DNA from: an uncultured Colwellia sp.
Lineage (GTDB): Bacteria; Pseudomonadota; Gammaproteobacteria; Enterobacterales; Alteromonadaceae
Length of the DNA stretch: 64,000 bases
NCBI GenBank assembly: GCA_913058145.1
Contig: CAJXQM010000002.1
Location: 62,001-126,000, forward strand
Reading direction: 5' to 3'
Positions 54,390 through 62,669 of the stretch are shown here, one piece after another. Under the pieces are notes generated by a model, which made no database searches, was not told the DNA's origin, and saw nothing but the letters and a program-made list of their open reading frames with translations. The translations under genes were made by a program, and so were the position numbers. Each line of letters starts with the position of its first letter. Positions within the stretch are counted from its first letter, which is position 1.

Positions 54390-55286
54390 ATGACAGATAT
54401 TAATGTGACTTGTATTGGCGGAGGGCACGGTTTAGGGCACCTGTTAGAAATCATCAATGATTTTGACAACGTCAATTTAACTGGCATTGTTAGTACTACT
54501 GATAATGGGGGGTCTACTGGCCGTTTGAGGGAAAGCTGCGATACAATTTCTTGGGGCGACATTCGCTATTGTTTATCAAAATTAACTAAAGCTGTATCAA
54601 ATAAAGAGTCTTCAACTAAAGCACTCTTATTTGAATATCGCTTCGATAAATCAGGCGTTCTCTCAGGGCATAACCTAGGAAATTTAATGTTTTGCGCCGT
54701 TGATTCTCTTTGCCTAAGACCTACTAAAACGGTGCAGGTGATGCGTGAATATTTGGGAGTTAAAGCAAATATTTTACCTATGTCTGACGCAGTAACTCAC
54801 CTGGTGAGTCACTGCGCTGAGCATTGTTATGTTGGCGAAGTTGAAGTTGATGAACACGCTAGCCAAGGCATTAACAATCTAGTATTAACACCTATGGTTC
54901 AACCCAGCGAAGAAGTTTTATACTCCTTACAAAATGCAAATATTTTATTTCTTGGTCCAGGGAGTTTTTATACCAGTACCCTACCGAGCCTATTAATGAA
55001 TACTGTTATTGATGCTATTAATCACAATACTAAACTTAAAGTTTATTTTATTACTAATGTGGAAGATGAGTTCAACGGCCAACGCGACGAAATACATGAC
55101 CAACTTGAATTCATTAGGAAGCTAGGACTAACAAAAACGGTTCACTCCTTGATCCCCCGCCATCGCGTTTCCTCTTCTATCGAATTATGTAAACCTTATA
55201 CTATCGCCGAGCTTCCTGGGGATATTGGCGGCAGGCATCAACAGCCATTTTATCGAGAACAGCTGCTTGAACTTATACAACGATAG
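54390..55286 (+). CDS. YvcK/CofD-fold protein (gluconeogenesis-factor family)
   Basis: About 298 residues. The CofD/YvcK nucleotide-binding pattern is clear: TCIGGGHGLGHLLE, STTDNGGSTGRLRES, GDIRYCLSKL, GHNLGNLMF, LGPGSFYTSTLPSLL and ITNVEDEFNG. YvcK proteins bind UDP-GlcNAc and influence envelope synthesis and central carbon flow. Here the gene is last in the sugar-transferase operon, so a link between UDP-sugar level and polysaccharide output is plausible. The track starts at a GTG one codon earlier; the ATG at 54390 is as likely. Confidence 0.85.
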   Translation: MTDINVTCIGGGHGLGHLLEIINDFDNVNLTGIVSTTDNGGSTGRLRESCDTISWGDIRYCLSKLTKAVSNKESSTKALLFEYRFDKSGVLSGHNLGNLMFCAVDSLCLRPTKTVQVMREYLGVKANILPMSDAVTHLVSHCAEHCYVGEVEVDEHASQGINNLVLTPMVQPSEEVLYSLQNANILFLGPGSFYTSTLPSLLMNTVIDAINHNTKLKVYFITNVEDEFNGQRDEIHDQLEFIRKLGLTKTVHSLIPRHRVSSSIELCKPYTIAELPGDIGGRHQQPFYREQLLELIQR

Positions 55287-55357
55287 CAATGTACTGTCTC
55301 TTCCTATATGCCTGCACTGACTCAAGCTTTTTTTAATTACTCATTCGTTGTTCCTTA

Positions 55358-55392
55358 TTTGCAATTTGCAATTCGCAATTCGCAATTTGCAT
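55358..55392. repeat. Five heptamer repeats upstream of the STAS operon
   Basis: TTTGCAA, TTTGCAA, TTCGCAA, TTCGCAA and TTTGCAT follow one another without gaps, 72 bp before the -24 promoter element. Each unit contains (T)TTGCAA or a close variant. This could be an array of half-sites for the sigma-54 activator. Confidence 0.75.
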
Positions 55393-55463
55393 TCTATTTT
55401 TATTTTTAATGAAGTAAGACAATCCCAAACAAACTAACCAGTTGATAAAAAAGATATTATTAT

Positions 55464-55479
55464 TGGCTCGAACATTGCT
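55464..55479 (+). promoter_or_regulatory. Sigma-54 promoter of the STAS-OmpA-SLBB-ATPase operon
   Basis: TGGCTCG-AACA-TTGCT deviates from the consensus TGGCACG-N4-TTGCW at one base. Transcription would start near 55490, 27 nt before the STAS gene ATG. This is the best -24/-12 match in the polysaccharide region. Confidence 0.72.
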
Positions 55480-55516
55480 TCCACTACTATGAATTAACTA
55501 AAAAGGTGGAACTGTT

Positions 55517-55867
55517 ATGTTAAATGAAACTTATAATCTAATTAACGATTTTATAATTAAGATCAACGGAAACTTTGATGCAGATACGGTAAATATCATG
55601 AAAGATAATATAGAAACGTATAGCAAACTAAGTACAAATATTGTCTTTGATCTTGAACATGTACCTTTTATCGATTCATCAGGCATTGGCGCGATCATAT
55701 TTTTATATAAAAGAATGGTAGCTAAAGGGTATATAGTCTGCGTTACTGGATTAACAAAACAACCGCTAGAATTGTTTCAAATGCTGTTTCTAGATAAAAC
55801 GATAAATTGTTATCAAAATATCGACTGTTATCTAGATACAACACCTAATTTGCAAATTGCAAGCTAA
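55517..55867 (+). CDS. STAS-domain protein, SypA-like
   Basis: 116 residues, a single STAS domain: INGNFDADTVNIMK, then VFDLEHVPFIDSSGIGAIIFLYKRM, with the phosphorylatable Ser at 54/55. In Vibrio fischeri the first gene of the syp biofilm locus, sypA, encodes such a STAS protein regulated by Ser phosphorylation. Here it also heads a sigma-54 operon followed by OmpA, SLBB and ATPase genes in the same order. No SypE-like Ser kinase/phosphatase is visible in the window. GGTGGAA lies before the ATG. Confidence 0.82.
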   Translation: MLNETYNLINDFIIKINGNFDADTVNIMKDNIETYSKLSTNIVFDLEHVPFIDSSGIGAIIFLYKRMVAKGYIVCVTGLTKQPLELFQMLFLDKTINCYQNIDCYLDTTPNLQIAS

Positions 55868-56700
55868 TGGTTTCTAAAACTATTTTGGTGTTACTATCTG
55901 CTAGCATGGGATTGTCAGCTTGTAGTACACCAAAAAAATCAAGTTACAACACTCATTTATTTCCGCTTGTTGGTAATTCAATAAGTTTAGATAAAACGCA
56001 AATAAAAATGTATATTGCTAGCGCAGAGTCTCAACTGTTATTACTGCAACAACAAGAATCTAAACGATGCATATCAGGCCAGTTAGGTATTGCACAATCG
56101 TATTTAGCGCGAGCAACCGCTGAGCATAATGCCGATATGGAAAAAGATGCTTTTATAACATTGATCGAACTTGATCGACAATTTCGTAAAATTCACTGTA
56201 TAAATAAATATATAAAGGGTCATTTAGGTTGTAGTTATACCAACAAAAAAATAGTACTAAAACGTTGGTACAATGAGGGAGATCTTACTCAATGTGCAAA
56301 TTCATCGATAGCAAGAGAGAAAACTAAAATTGAAAAGAAACACATATTAATTACTGAAACATTGCATGATTTTAATCAAGACGAAATAAAACCCATATAT
56401 TACCCACCACTCAATAAACTGATTGAATTAATTAAAAGTTATCCAAGCTCAAAATTACTCATCCGCGGCCATACCGATACTACAGGAAGTACGTCATACA
56501 ACAGTGAGCTAAGTAAGAGACGGGCACAAAATGTTGCCAAATATTTCACAGAAAAAGGCATTGATGCTTCACAAATTGTTATAGAAAACAAAGGAGAGGA
56601 AAGTATCAGGGAAATTGAGAAAAATAACGCTTCAAAAGTATTTAATCGCTATACATCTATCACCTTATCTTTAGATACCAGTACTAAAAGTAACATATAG
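55867..56700 (+). CDS. OmpA-family lipoprotein, SypB-like
   Basis: 277 residues. Signal with lipobox (LSACS, Cys near 19), a helical middle with several Cys (KRCISGQ, HCINKY, LGCSYT), and a C-terminal OmpA domain binding peptidoglycan (LLIRGHTDTTGSTSYNSELSKRRAQNV). Its ATG overlaps the STAS stop (TAATG), so translation is coupled. It probably anchors the export complex to the cell wall. Confidence 0.85.
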   Translation: MVSKTILVLLSASMGLSACSTPKKSSYNTHLFPLVGNSISLDKTQIKMYIASAESQLLLLQQQESKRCISGQLGIAQSYLARATAEHNADMEKDAFITLIELDRQFRKIHCINKYIKGHLGCSYTNKKIVLKRWYNEGDLTQCANSSIAREKTKIEKKHILITETLHDFNQDEIKPIYYPPLNKLIELIKSYPSSKLLIRGHTDTTGSTSYNSELSKRRAQNVAKYFTEKGIDASQIVIENKGEESIREIEKNNASKVFNRYTSITLSLDTSTKSNI

Positions 56701-56710
56701 GAAATTAATT

Positions 56711-58816
56711 ATGTTTAAACTATTAATCGCCTTACTAACCTATGTATTTGTTATTATTTCTGCTATATCAGCTGAAATCATCATTCGGCCTGGTGATGTA
56801 CTGCAAATTGAAATCCCCGGTGAAGTTGAATTTAAAAACCCATTTCAAGTCAAACGTGATGGCACGCTCAATTTACCTGAAGTAGGTAAAGTGTCAATTA
56901 TCGATAAAACACTAACGCAAGCAAACGAAGATCTAGCTAAATTATTAGCCGCAGAATATCGCGCCATTAACAACTTTAAAGTCTACCTAGTTGAAAGGCG
57001 AGTACCTATTAAAGTGTTAGGTTTTGTTGAAACTCCTGGATTGATCGATTTACCGGAGAATGGAAACATACAAATGGCGCTGCAAAAATCTGGAGGTGCA
57101 GTAGCTGGAGCTCAACTTGACAGGATACAGTTACATCGTCAAGGGAAGGTAACAATCTTTGATTATAAAAAATATTTAGACACTGGTGATTTTTCAATAT
57201 TACCTAAAGTTGAGCCTTTAGATATAATTTTCGTCCCCGCATCGCCTTTAATTGGTAATGTTCAAATGGATTTTGATGCGGCAACCTTATCAAGTGGTGG
57301 TGATGGTTCTGATGTCAAAACATCTATTAAAGTTTTTGGTGAAGTCATAAAACCCGGCGTTTTTTCTTTTAAAAAAGGTAATACTCTAGTCGATATGCTA
57401 ATGAGAGCTGGTGGTGTAACTCGGTATGCTGGCGTTGAACATATACGCGTGATTAACCAAGGAGCACCACAGCTTTTTGATCTAAAATCATATTTAGATA
57501 CCGGTGATGCTTCGCATATGCCAAAAATCACACCGGGTTCTACCTTATTTATTCCGATCCAGGAAAAAGAAATTAAAAATGGCGCACGAACGGTTTATGT
57601 TATGGGTGAAGTTTTTAAGCCTGGGGCATATGAAGCGCCAGCGAACACAAAGTTTTTTGATATTTTGGCAAATGCTGGTGGCCCTAGTCGCTTTGCTGAA
57701 TCGAGAAAGATTAGAATTATTCGGGCATCAGGCAAAGTAGATGATTTCGACTTACAAGCCTATACTGAAGGATTAACACAAGCGGCCGTCCCCACGGTAT
57801 CCCCTGGAGATGCCATATTTGTTCCTGAAAAAACCGATTTGAATGAAAAGTCATGGCTTAAAATCACGCCTGACAGAGCCATTAAACTGATAGGTGCGGT
57901 GAAAAAACCTGGCCGATATGAATGGGGCGATGAAATGAGCTTCCTTGATATTTTGGCCCATGCTGGTGGACCAACGCAATATGCTGATATGTCTCAAGTA
58001 ATAGTTCTAAAAAAAGGCCAGAAAAAACAGATGGAACCATTCGATTTAGAGAGCTTCATTTCTAAAGGAGGCGACTTCTCTTTGTTGCCTAACATATCAG
58101 CAGGGGACACTATCATTATCAATGAAAGACAACGTGATGTTATCGATAATAAGGCTTCATGGTTACGTCAACCTCAAGAATTATCAATTTATATTTTCGG
58201 TCAAGTAGGATTGCCTGGGCGGTATGCTTTTAATAATAAATTACACATTTTAGATATACTTTCAGCTGCTAATGGACCGACTCAAGCCGCAGATATTCAT
58301 AATATAAAAATAACTCACCGCAATGGTTTTCAAAGTAAAGTAAGTACCCTTGATTTAGGTTTGTACTTTGAAACTGGCGATGAGACTTTATTACCAATAG
58401 TTAAATCGGGTGACACTATTTACGTTCCAGAAAGAGACAGGCAATGGATCGACAATAAGAAAGAACAAACGGTTCGAATAATCGGGGCGGTAGTAAAACC
58501 AGGACGCTACAAGTTTAGCTCAAACATGACAATTTTAGATATCTTAGCTGAATCAGGCGGTCCAACCCAAGCTGCTTATTTGGAAAAAATTATGGTAATA
58601 AATATTTCTAAAAGCAAAGCAGAGGAAAATGTTAGCCGCGTTTTTGATTTAGAATCGTTTATCGAACAGCCAGACTTCACCAAATTACCACTGGTACGTC
58701 TTGGCGACACCATTTTTGTACCAGATGTATCTCAAAATAATTGGAATGTTTTTATGGCTAACGTCAAAGATATGCTTAGCATAGTATCGCTTGTTGCCAT
58801 TTCTGGAGGCTTATAA
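56711..58816 (+). CDS. SLBB-domain polysaccharide export protein, SypC-like
   Basis: 701 residues. Signal peptide (LLTYVFVIISAISA), a Poly_export domain (IIIRPGDVLQIEIPGEVEF...), then six SLBB-type repeats, each beginning near the pattern VxGxVxxPGxY and ending AGGPT. Much longer than typical Wza/KpsD proteins because of the repeat number. It forms the periplasmic/outer membrane part of the export channel. It lies 10 bp after the OmpA gene and is followed by the ATPase gene one base after its stop. Confidence 0.88.
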   Translation: MFKLLIALLTYVFVIISAISAEIIIRPGDVLQIEIPGEVEFKNPFQVKRDGTLNLPEVGKVSIIDKTLTQANEDLAKLLAAEYRAINNFKVYLVERRVPIKVLGFVETPGLIDLPENGNIQMALQKSGGAVAGAQLDRIQLHRQGKVTIFDYKKYLDTGDFSILPKVEPLDIIFVPASPLIGNVQMDFDAATLSSGGDGSDVKTSIKVFGEVIKPGVFSFKKGNTLVDMLMRAGGVTRYAGVEHIRVINQGAPQLFDLKSYLDTGDASHMPKITPGSTLFIPIQEKEIKNGARTVYVMGEVFKPGAYEAPANTKFFDILANAGGPSRFAESRKIRIIRASGKVDDFDLQAYTEGLTQAAVPTVSPGDAIFVPEKTDLNEKSWLKITPDRAIKLIGAVKKPGRYEWGDEMSFLDILAHAGGPTQYADMSQVIVLKKGQKKQMEPFDLESFISKGGDFSLLPNISAGDTIIINERQRDVIDNKASWLRQPQELSIYIFGQVGLPGRYAFNNKLHILDILSAANGPTQAADIHNIKITHRNGFQSKVSTLDLGLYFETGDETLLPIVKSGDTIYVPERDRQWIDNKKEQTVRIIGAVVKPGRYKFSSNMTILDILAESGGPTQAAYLEKIMVINISKSKAEENVSRVFDLESFIEQPDFTKLPLVRLGDTIFVPDVSQNNWNVFMANVKDMLSIVSLVAISGGL

Positions 58817-58817
58817 T

Positions 58818-59513
58818 ATGCAAGAATTACCGATTCATTATTCAGAAGTTGAAGCGATATACAATCAAACTCTTGGTTCGGGTTATAGCACCTTAGCGAT
58901 TACTTCGGCTAAAGCCGGAGAAGGAAAAACGACGGTTGCACAGGCCATTGCTAAACGAGCTCAAGTGGTTGGTAAAATAGTGTTGTTGGTTGAAATGAAT
59001 ACCTTTAACCCTGTTTTATCCAAAGCCTTACGCACTTCAATAACAAAGCCAGTAACGTCAAATGAAATTGTTGCTATTGAAGATAAAGGCTATAGCTTAC
59101 TCCCTGCCCCCGAAAATATTCGTGATATTTTACATTACCGAGAAAAGCATTTATTACTTGAATCAATCAAGCAATGGCTCGTTGAATTTGATTGTATTAT
59201 CTTTGATACCTCAGCATTAACGTCACAAAACCAAAGCAACATACCTGCAGAAATCATCTGTCAAGTATGTGAAGGTGCATTACTGGTAATTGAAGCAGGT
59301 ACAACCCCAGCTAACTTGATAAAAGAAAGTGTTGAAAAATTGAAACTCAAAAATGTTAACTTAATAGGATCGATAATAAATGATATAAATAACCCTTCAT
59401 TATTAACTGAATTACAAAGAGAAACCTATCGCCTTAACCGACTGTTCCCTAAAGTGATGGCGAAGCTTAGAAAGAAATTTGCCAGTTTAGTTTTACTCAA
59501 TATTTCTGTTTAG
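58818..59513 (+). CDS. CpsD/BY-kinase-like P-loop ATPase, SypD-like
   Basis: 231 residues from the ATG at 58818, one base after the SLBB stop (the track's TTG start lies inside that gene). Walker A SAKAGEGKTTVAQA and Walker B CIIFDTSAL are good. The Walker A' reads LLVEMNTFNPVL instead of the usual IDxDxRxP, and the C-terminus (KLRKKFASLVLLNISV) has no Tyr cluster. It is probably a ParA/BY-kinase-like partner of the chain-length protein with doubtful autophosphorylation. Last gene of the STAS operon. Confidence 0.82.
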   Translation: MQELPIHYSEVEAIYNQTLGSGYSTLAITSAKAGEGKTTVAQAIAKRAQVVGKIVLLVEMNTFNPVLSKALRTSITKPVTSNEIVAIEDKGYSLLPAPENIRDILHYREKHLLLESIKQWLVEFDCIIFDTSALTSQNQSNIPAEIICQVCEGALLVIEAGTTPANLIKESVEKLKLKNVNLIGSIINDINNPSLLTELQRETYRLNRLFPKVMAKLRKKFASLVLLNISV

Positions 59514-59904
59514 GCGTTTAGACTAGGTAAATGATATAAACCCGCTAAATATATCTGTATCACTTGCTAAACAACATGTTTTTATGTGAAATCATTGTAT
59601 AATAACGATATTTACGCTGCATGAGTGGTGTTCAATCAGATAGAAAGAAACGTTTCACAAACTAAAGTGAGTAGTAGGTTGGTTGGTCAACACGCATACC
59701 AATCCCTTCAAGAACATAAATATAGCGAAGTTTTATTATAATCGCGGTAAATTAATGTAAGTTTGTCCCTGGGTGTAAAATCACTTTAGATCAATACTCC
59801 CAGAACGGTTTTTTCTTGCCCTAGCCATAAGGTGATTCAGAAAACCTAAAATAATAACGAATAATTTCCCCTAATGCCGTAAATAGAATGAATCCCGCCT
59901 GATT
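59514..59904. other. Intergenic region between convergent ATPase and ligase genes
   Basis: About 390 bp between the stops of convergent genes. No ORF with a good start, and no clear terminator hairpin. A TATAAT-like sequence near 59600 has no obvious gene to serve. Confidence 0.4.
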
Positions 59905-61293
59905 TTACTGTGTTTCTGCGTCATTTGATGCTTCTTTATTGTCGACAAATTGTGCCACGGAGGCTGTGAGTGCAAGCAAAATATATATTGGCCAGGTAAA
60001 TCCTTGCGTCAAAAAAGAGCCCGATATACAAAAGGATAAGAATCCCGCAAAGTTACCCTCGCTTATCGAACGAATAACAGCTGGATATTTACTGCCACGG
60101 CGAGTCACTATAATTAAGGTGTTACGTGACGCTTTAAAGATCCTAGTCATCATGATTAAATAAACTGCTAGACCAACAAACCCCGTTTCTGCTAATACGC
60201 CAAACCAGGTACTATGAACCGCATGATTCAAACCATCCCAAAATGGGGTGTAATAATAATAATTGTAATAAAAGTTATCAATTCCAACGCCTGTCAATGG
60301 GTTATCAAGCGCCATCCCAATAGCAGCCTCCCAGGCGTGAATCCTCCCCATTGCCGACTCATCTACGCCACCCTCTGCAGCACCACCTGATTGCCTATCA
60401 CTGATTCCTGCAAGAATAAACAAAGCGAGAGTGCACAGACCGCCAACGCTGAAGAAAAACGCTTTCGATTTTACTCTGCGATAAGTTACAATGCCAACTA
60501 CCGCAATAACTCCAAGTAATCCCCCACGGCTTTGCGTTGCGATGATGGCACTAAACAATACGATAGTTGCTACGAGCCCAAAATATCGTAACCTTAGGCT
60601 TAACCCTGAAGTCAACAATAGTGAGATGGCAAAAGAAAAGGGGAAAAGTAATACCAAAGAAAGATCATTAGGGTCACCTAATACTGACTGTATATTCCTG
60701 CCAATGGTCACGCGGGTACCTTCGACCAAACCTATACCATTTATTTTATTGAATAGCGCGATAAAACCCACGATCAATCCTGCGCAGGGCATCATAATTA
60801 AAGTCAATTTAAAATGCTTAACTTCGGTAAGTAGCCAAGCTAGTACGGGAACCATAATAGCCATTTTAATATAGCTAGATTGGAAAGTCGCAATTGCTTC
60901 AGATCGATTGGTAGCAGTCAATAAACCGATAAACACGAGCATAAAGAAAATAAAAAAAGCCTGTAATTCTGGTCTGCTATAGGGTTGGATTTTTTTACTG
61001 ATCACTAAGTGCCAAATAAGTGTTGATATAGTAGCAAGAGAAAGCAATAAGGGAATGCGTAGTGTATACAATATGGGTATTGCTTCGTGAATGCGGAAAA
61101 AGGAGAAAACAATAAACAGTAAACCAATTGGCACGGGAAAATGTACAACGAAGATAAGGGCAAGAGGTATTAGACCAAAAGCAATGGGAACAACGGGCTG
61201 AGGCACTAGCGACCAAATAAGTCCAATCAAACAACATAGAATGGTAACAAACCATAGAAGATTAGTATTAAGTTGTAGTCTCCCAGCTTGCAT
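59905..61293 (-). CDS. O-antigen ligase/polymerase family membrane protein
   Basis: 462 residues with about eleven TM helices. A large periplasmic loop carries the Wzy_C motif region (ATQSRGGLLGV before it; AWEAAIGMALDNPLTGVGIDNFYYNYY and HAVHSTWFGVLAETGFVGL). This is typical of O-antigen ligase/polymerase proteins, which polymerise or transfer undecaprenyl-linked glycans in the periplasm. It stands alone on the minus strand between two plus-strand polysaccharide operons, behind its own -24/-12 promoter. Polymerase rather than ligase cannot be decided. Confidence 0.85.
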   Translation of the reverse strand: MQAGRLQLNTNLLWFVTILCCLIGLIWSLVPQPVVPIAFGLIPLALIFVVHFPVPIGLLFIVFSFFRIHEAIPILYTLRIPLLLSLATISTLIWHLVISKKIQPYSRPELQAFFIFFMLVFIGLLTATNRSEAIATFQSSYIKMAIMVPVLAWLLTEVKHFKLTLIMMPCAGLIVGFIALFNKINGIGLVEGTRVTIGRNIQSVLGDPNDLSLVLLFPFSFAISLLLTSGLSLRLRYFGLVATIVLFSAIIATQSRGGLLGVIAVVGIVTYRRVKSKAFFFSVGGLCTLALFILAGISDRQSGGAAEGGVDESAMGRIHAWEAAIGMALDNPLTGVGIDNFYYNYYYYTPFWDGLNHAVHSTWFGVLAETGFVGLAVYLIMMTRIFKASRNTLIIVTRRGSKYPAVIRSISEGNFAGFLSFCISGSFLTQGFTWPIYILLALTASVAQFVDNKEASNDAETQ

Positions 61294-61333
61294 AAGTATT
61301 CATACTATAATATTTTATTAGATTACCTAAAAG

Positions 61334-61349
61334 AGCAAATTTCATACCA
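61334..61349 (-). promoter_or_regulatory. Sigma-54 promoter of the ligase/polymerase gene
   Basis: On the minus strand TGGTATG-AAAT-TTGCT fits the TGGYAYR-N4-TTGCW consensus with GG-N10-GC spacing, about 40 bp before the ATG at 61293. Confidence 0.68.
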
Positions 61350-61570
61350 ACTAAAAACAAAACAATAAATACATGTTTTTAAAAAATATAATGTAAATAT
61401 CATTACAAGATAATAACCTTATCTGTCATGTTCATATTTTAGCCAACAATACTCTTACTGATTAGCACTAAATTGCTTTGCCAACCTGTATATATTTTGC
61501 AATTAGCGAATGAAAATATATTTCTCTAGATACACCTGCCCTCAGACCCGTATTAAAGTGTTTTTTCAAC

Positions 61571-61586
61571 TGGCCTATTTTATGCA
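61571..61586 (+). promoter_or_regulatory. Sigma-54 promoter of the GT4-flippase operon
   Basis: TGGCCTA-TTTT-ATGCA has GG-N10-GC spacing and four of five -12 bases. The start would be near 61597, favouring the ATG at 61623 over the track's TTG at 61605. Confidence 0.55.
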
Positions 61587-61622
61587 ACCTAAACGTATAA
61601 CACGTTGAGCAAGAGATTTACT

Positions 61623-62669
61623 ATGACGACTAAAAATATAAACATAGCGTTACTGATTGATAGTAAAAATTATGGCGGCATAGAAACACATGTTGCTAAC
61701 CTTGCCAAAGGCCTTCATTCATCAGGTCATAGTGTACAAATTATTTTATTGAATAACTATGGTGAGCATCCTGTCTTTGAATCAGATGAATTTCTTCGTT
61801 CAATACTATTAAAATTAGACGGTGGTCTTACAACGCTCTTTACCTTATTAAAAGATTTGAACATTAATCTTGTGCACACTCATGGTTATAAAGCTGGAAT
61901 TATTGGCCGAATCACCTGCAAACTAGCGAAAAAAGCGGTTGTTTCTACCTTTCATTCGGGTGAAAAAGGCAATATTAAAATGAGGTTATATCGTTGGGCT
62001 GACCATATAACGGCTCATTCCTTCCCTTGCATCTGTGTGTCTGAAGAAATCAAAAAATCAGCTAATTTAACCGCAGAAGTCATTGAAAACTTTGTTGAGT
62101 TACCTAGAAAATTACCCACTAGCTTATTTAAAACAGCCGCGCCAGCAACACAAGTCGCGTTTGTCGGTCGATTAAGTTACGAAAAAGGGCCAGATGTATT
62201 TATTCGTCTAGCTAAGCAGTTACCACAATACGATTTTTCAATATACGGCAGTGGCCCTATGTTGGACGAAATCAACGCTACAGCAACGAGTAACGTGACA
62301 TTAGAGGGCCATGTTACGTCAATGAATCCGCACTGGTCAAAGATAAGTTTGTTATGTATTACAAGTCGAGAAGAAGGCTTACCACTTGTTGCGATTGAAG
62401 CACTCGTCAGAGGTATTCCCGTCATTAGTTTTGATATTGGGGGCATTGCATCAGTGGTAAAAAACAACTTAAATGGTTGGTTAATAACGCCCTATAACGA
62501 AATAGCCTTTATCGAGTCAATAAAACAGGGACAAATGTTATCGAGGGAACAACGAAGAAAAATGTCCTCATTTGCGTATTCACATATTAAAAATAACTTC
62601 TCCAGCAACGCTGTTATTCCTCAGATTTTTAATGTTTACCGTAAAGCATTGATAGGGTTATCATGTTAA
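61623..62669 (+). CDS. Family 4 glycosyltransferase
   Basis: About 348 residues from the ATG at 61623. GT-B fold: an N-terminal acceptor domain (YGGIETHVANLAKGLHSSGH, LVHTHGYKAGIIGR). The C-terminal donor domain carries VAFVGRLSYEKGPDVFIRLA, the catalytic-pocket CITSREEGLPLVAIEALVRGIPVI and FDIGGIASVV. A retaining transferase acting in the cytosol. It overlaps the flippase gene by 7 bp, forming a two-gene operon at the window edge. Unlike the chimeric enzyme at 52648 it is complete. Confidence 0.9.
   Translation: MTTKNINIALLIDSKNYGGIETHVANLAKGLHSSGHSVQIILLNNYGEHPVFESDEFLRSILLKLDGGLTTLFTLLKDLNINLVHTHGYKAGIIGRITCKLAKKAVVSTFHSGEKGNIKMRLYRWADHITAHSFPCICVSEEIKKSANLTAEVIENFVELPRKLPTSLFKTAAPATQVAFVGRLSYEKGPDVFIRLAKQLPQYDFSIYGSGPMLDEINATATSNVTLEGHVTSMNPHWSKISLLCITSREEGLPLVAIEALVRGIPVISFDIGGIASVVKNNLNGWLITPYNEIAFIESIKQGQMLSREQRRKMSSFAYSHIKNNFSSNAVIPQIFNVYRKALIGLSC

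Larger units (their letters stand above)
61294..61622. promoter_or_regulatory. Divergent regulatory region, ligase and glycosyltransferase operons
   Basis: About 330 bp with a minus-strand sigma-54 promoter at 61334, a plus-strand one at 61571, and a shared candidate activator motif TGCAATTAGCGAA at 61498-61510. Confidence 0.55.

Noticed and set aside
55330-55350. Match to the published SypG enhancer element (TTCTCA-N3-TGC, as I remember it)
   Set aside because: Only a partial resemblance (TACTCATTCGTTG) was found upstream of the STAS promoter and none at the other promoters, so the Vibrio consensus does not transfer.
59770-59900. Minus-strand hydrophobic stretch followed by basic residues, resembling a PEP-CTERM sorting tail
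   Set aside because: No start codon, no PEP motif, stops close by, and no exosortase gene in the window.
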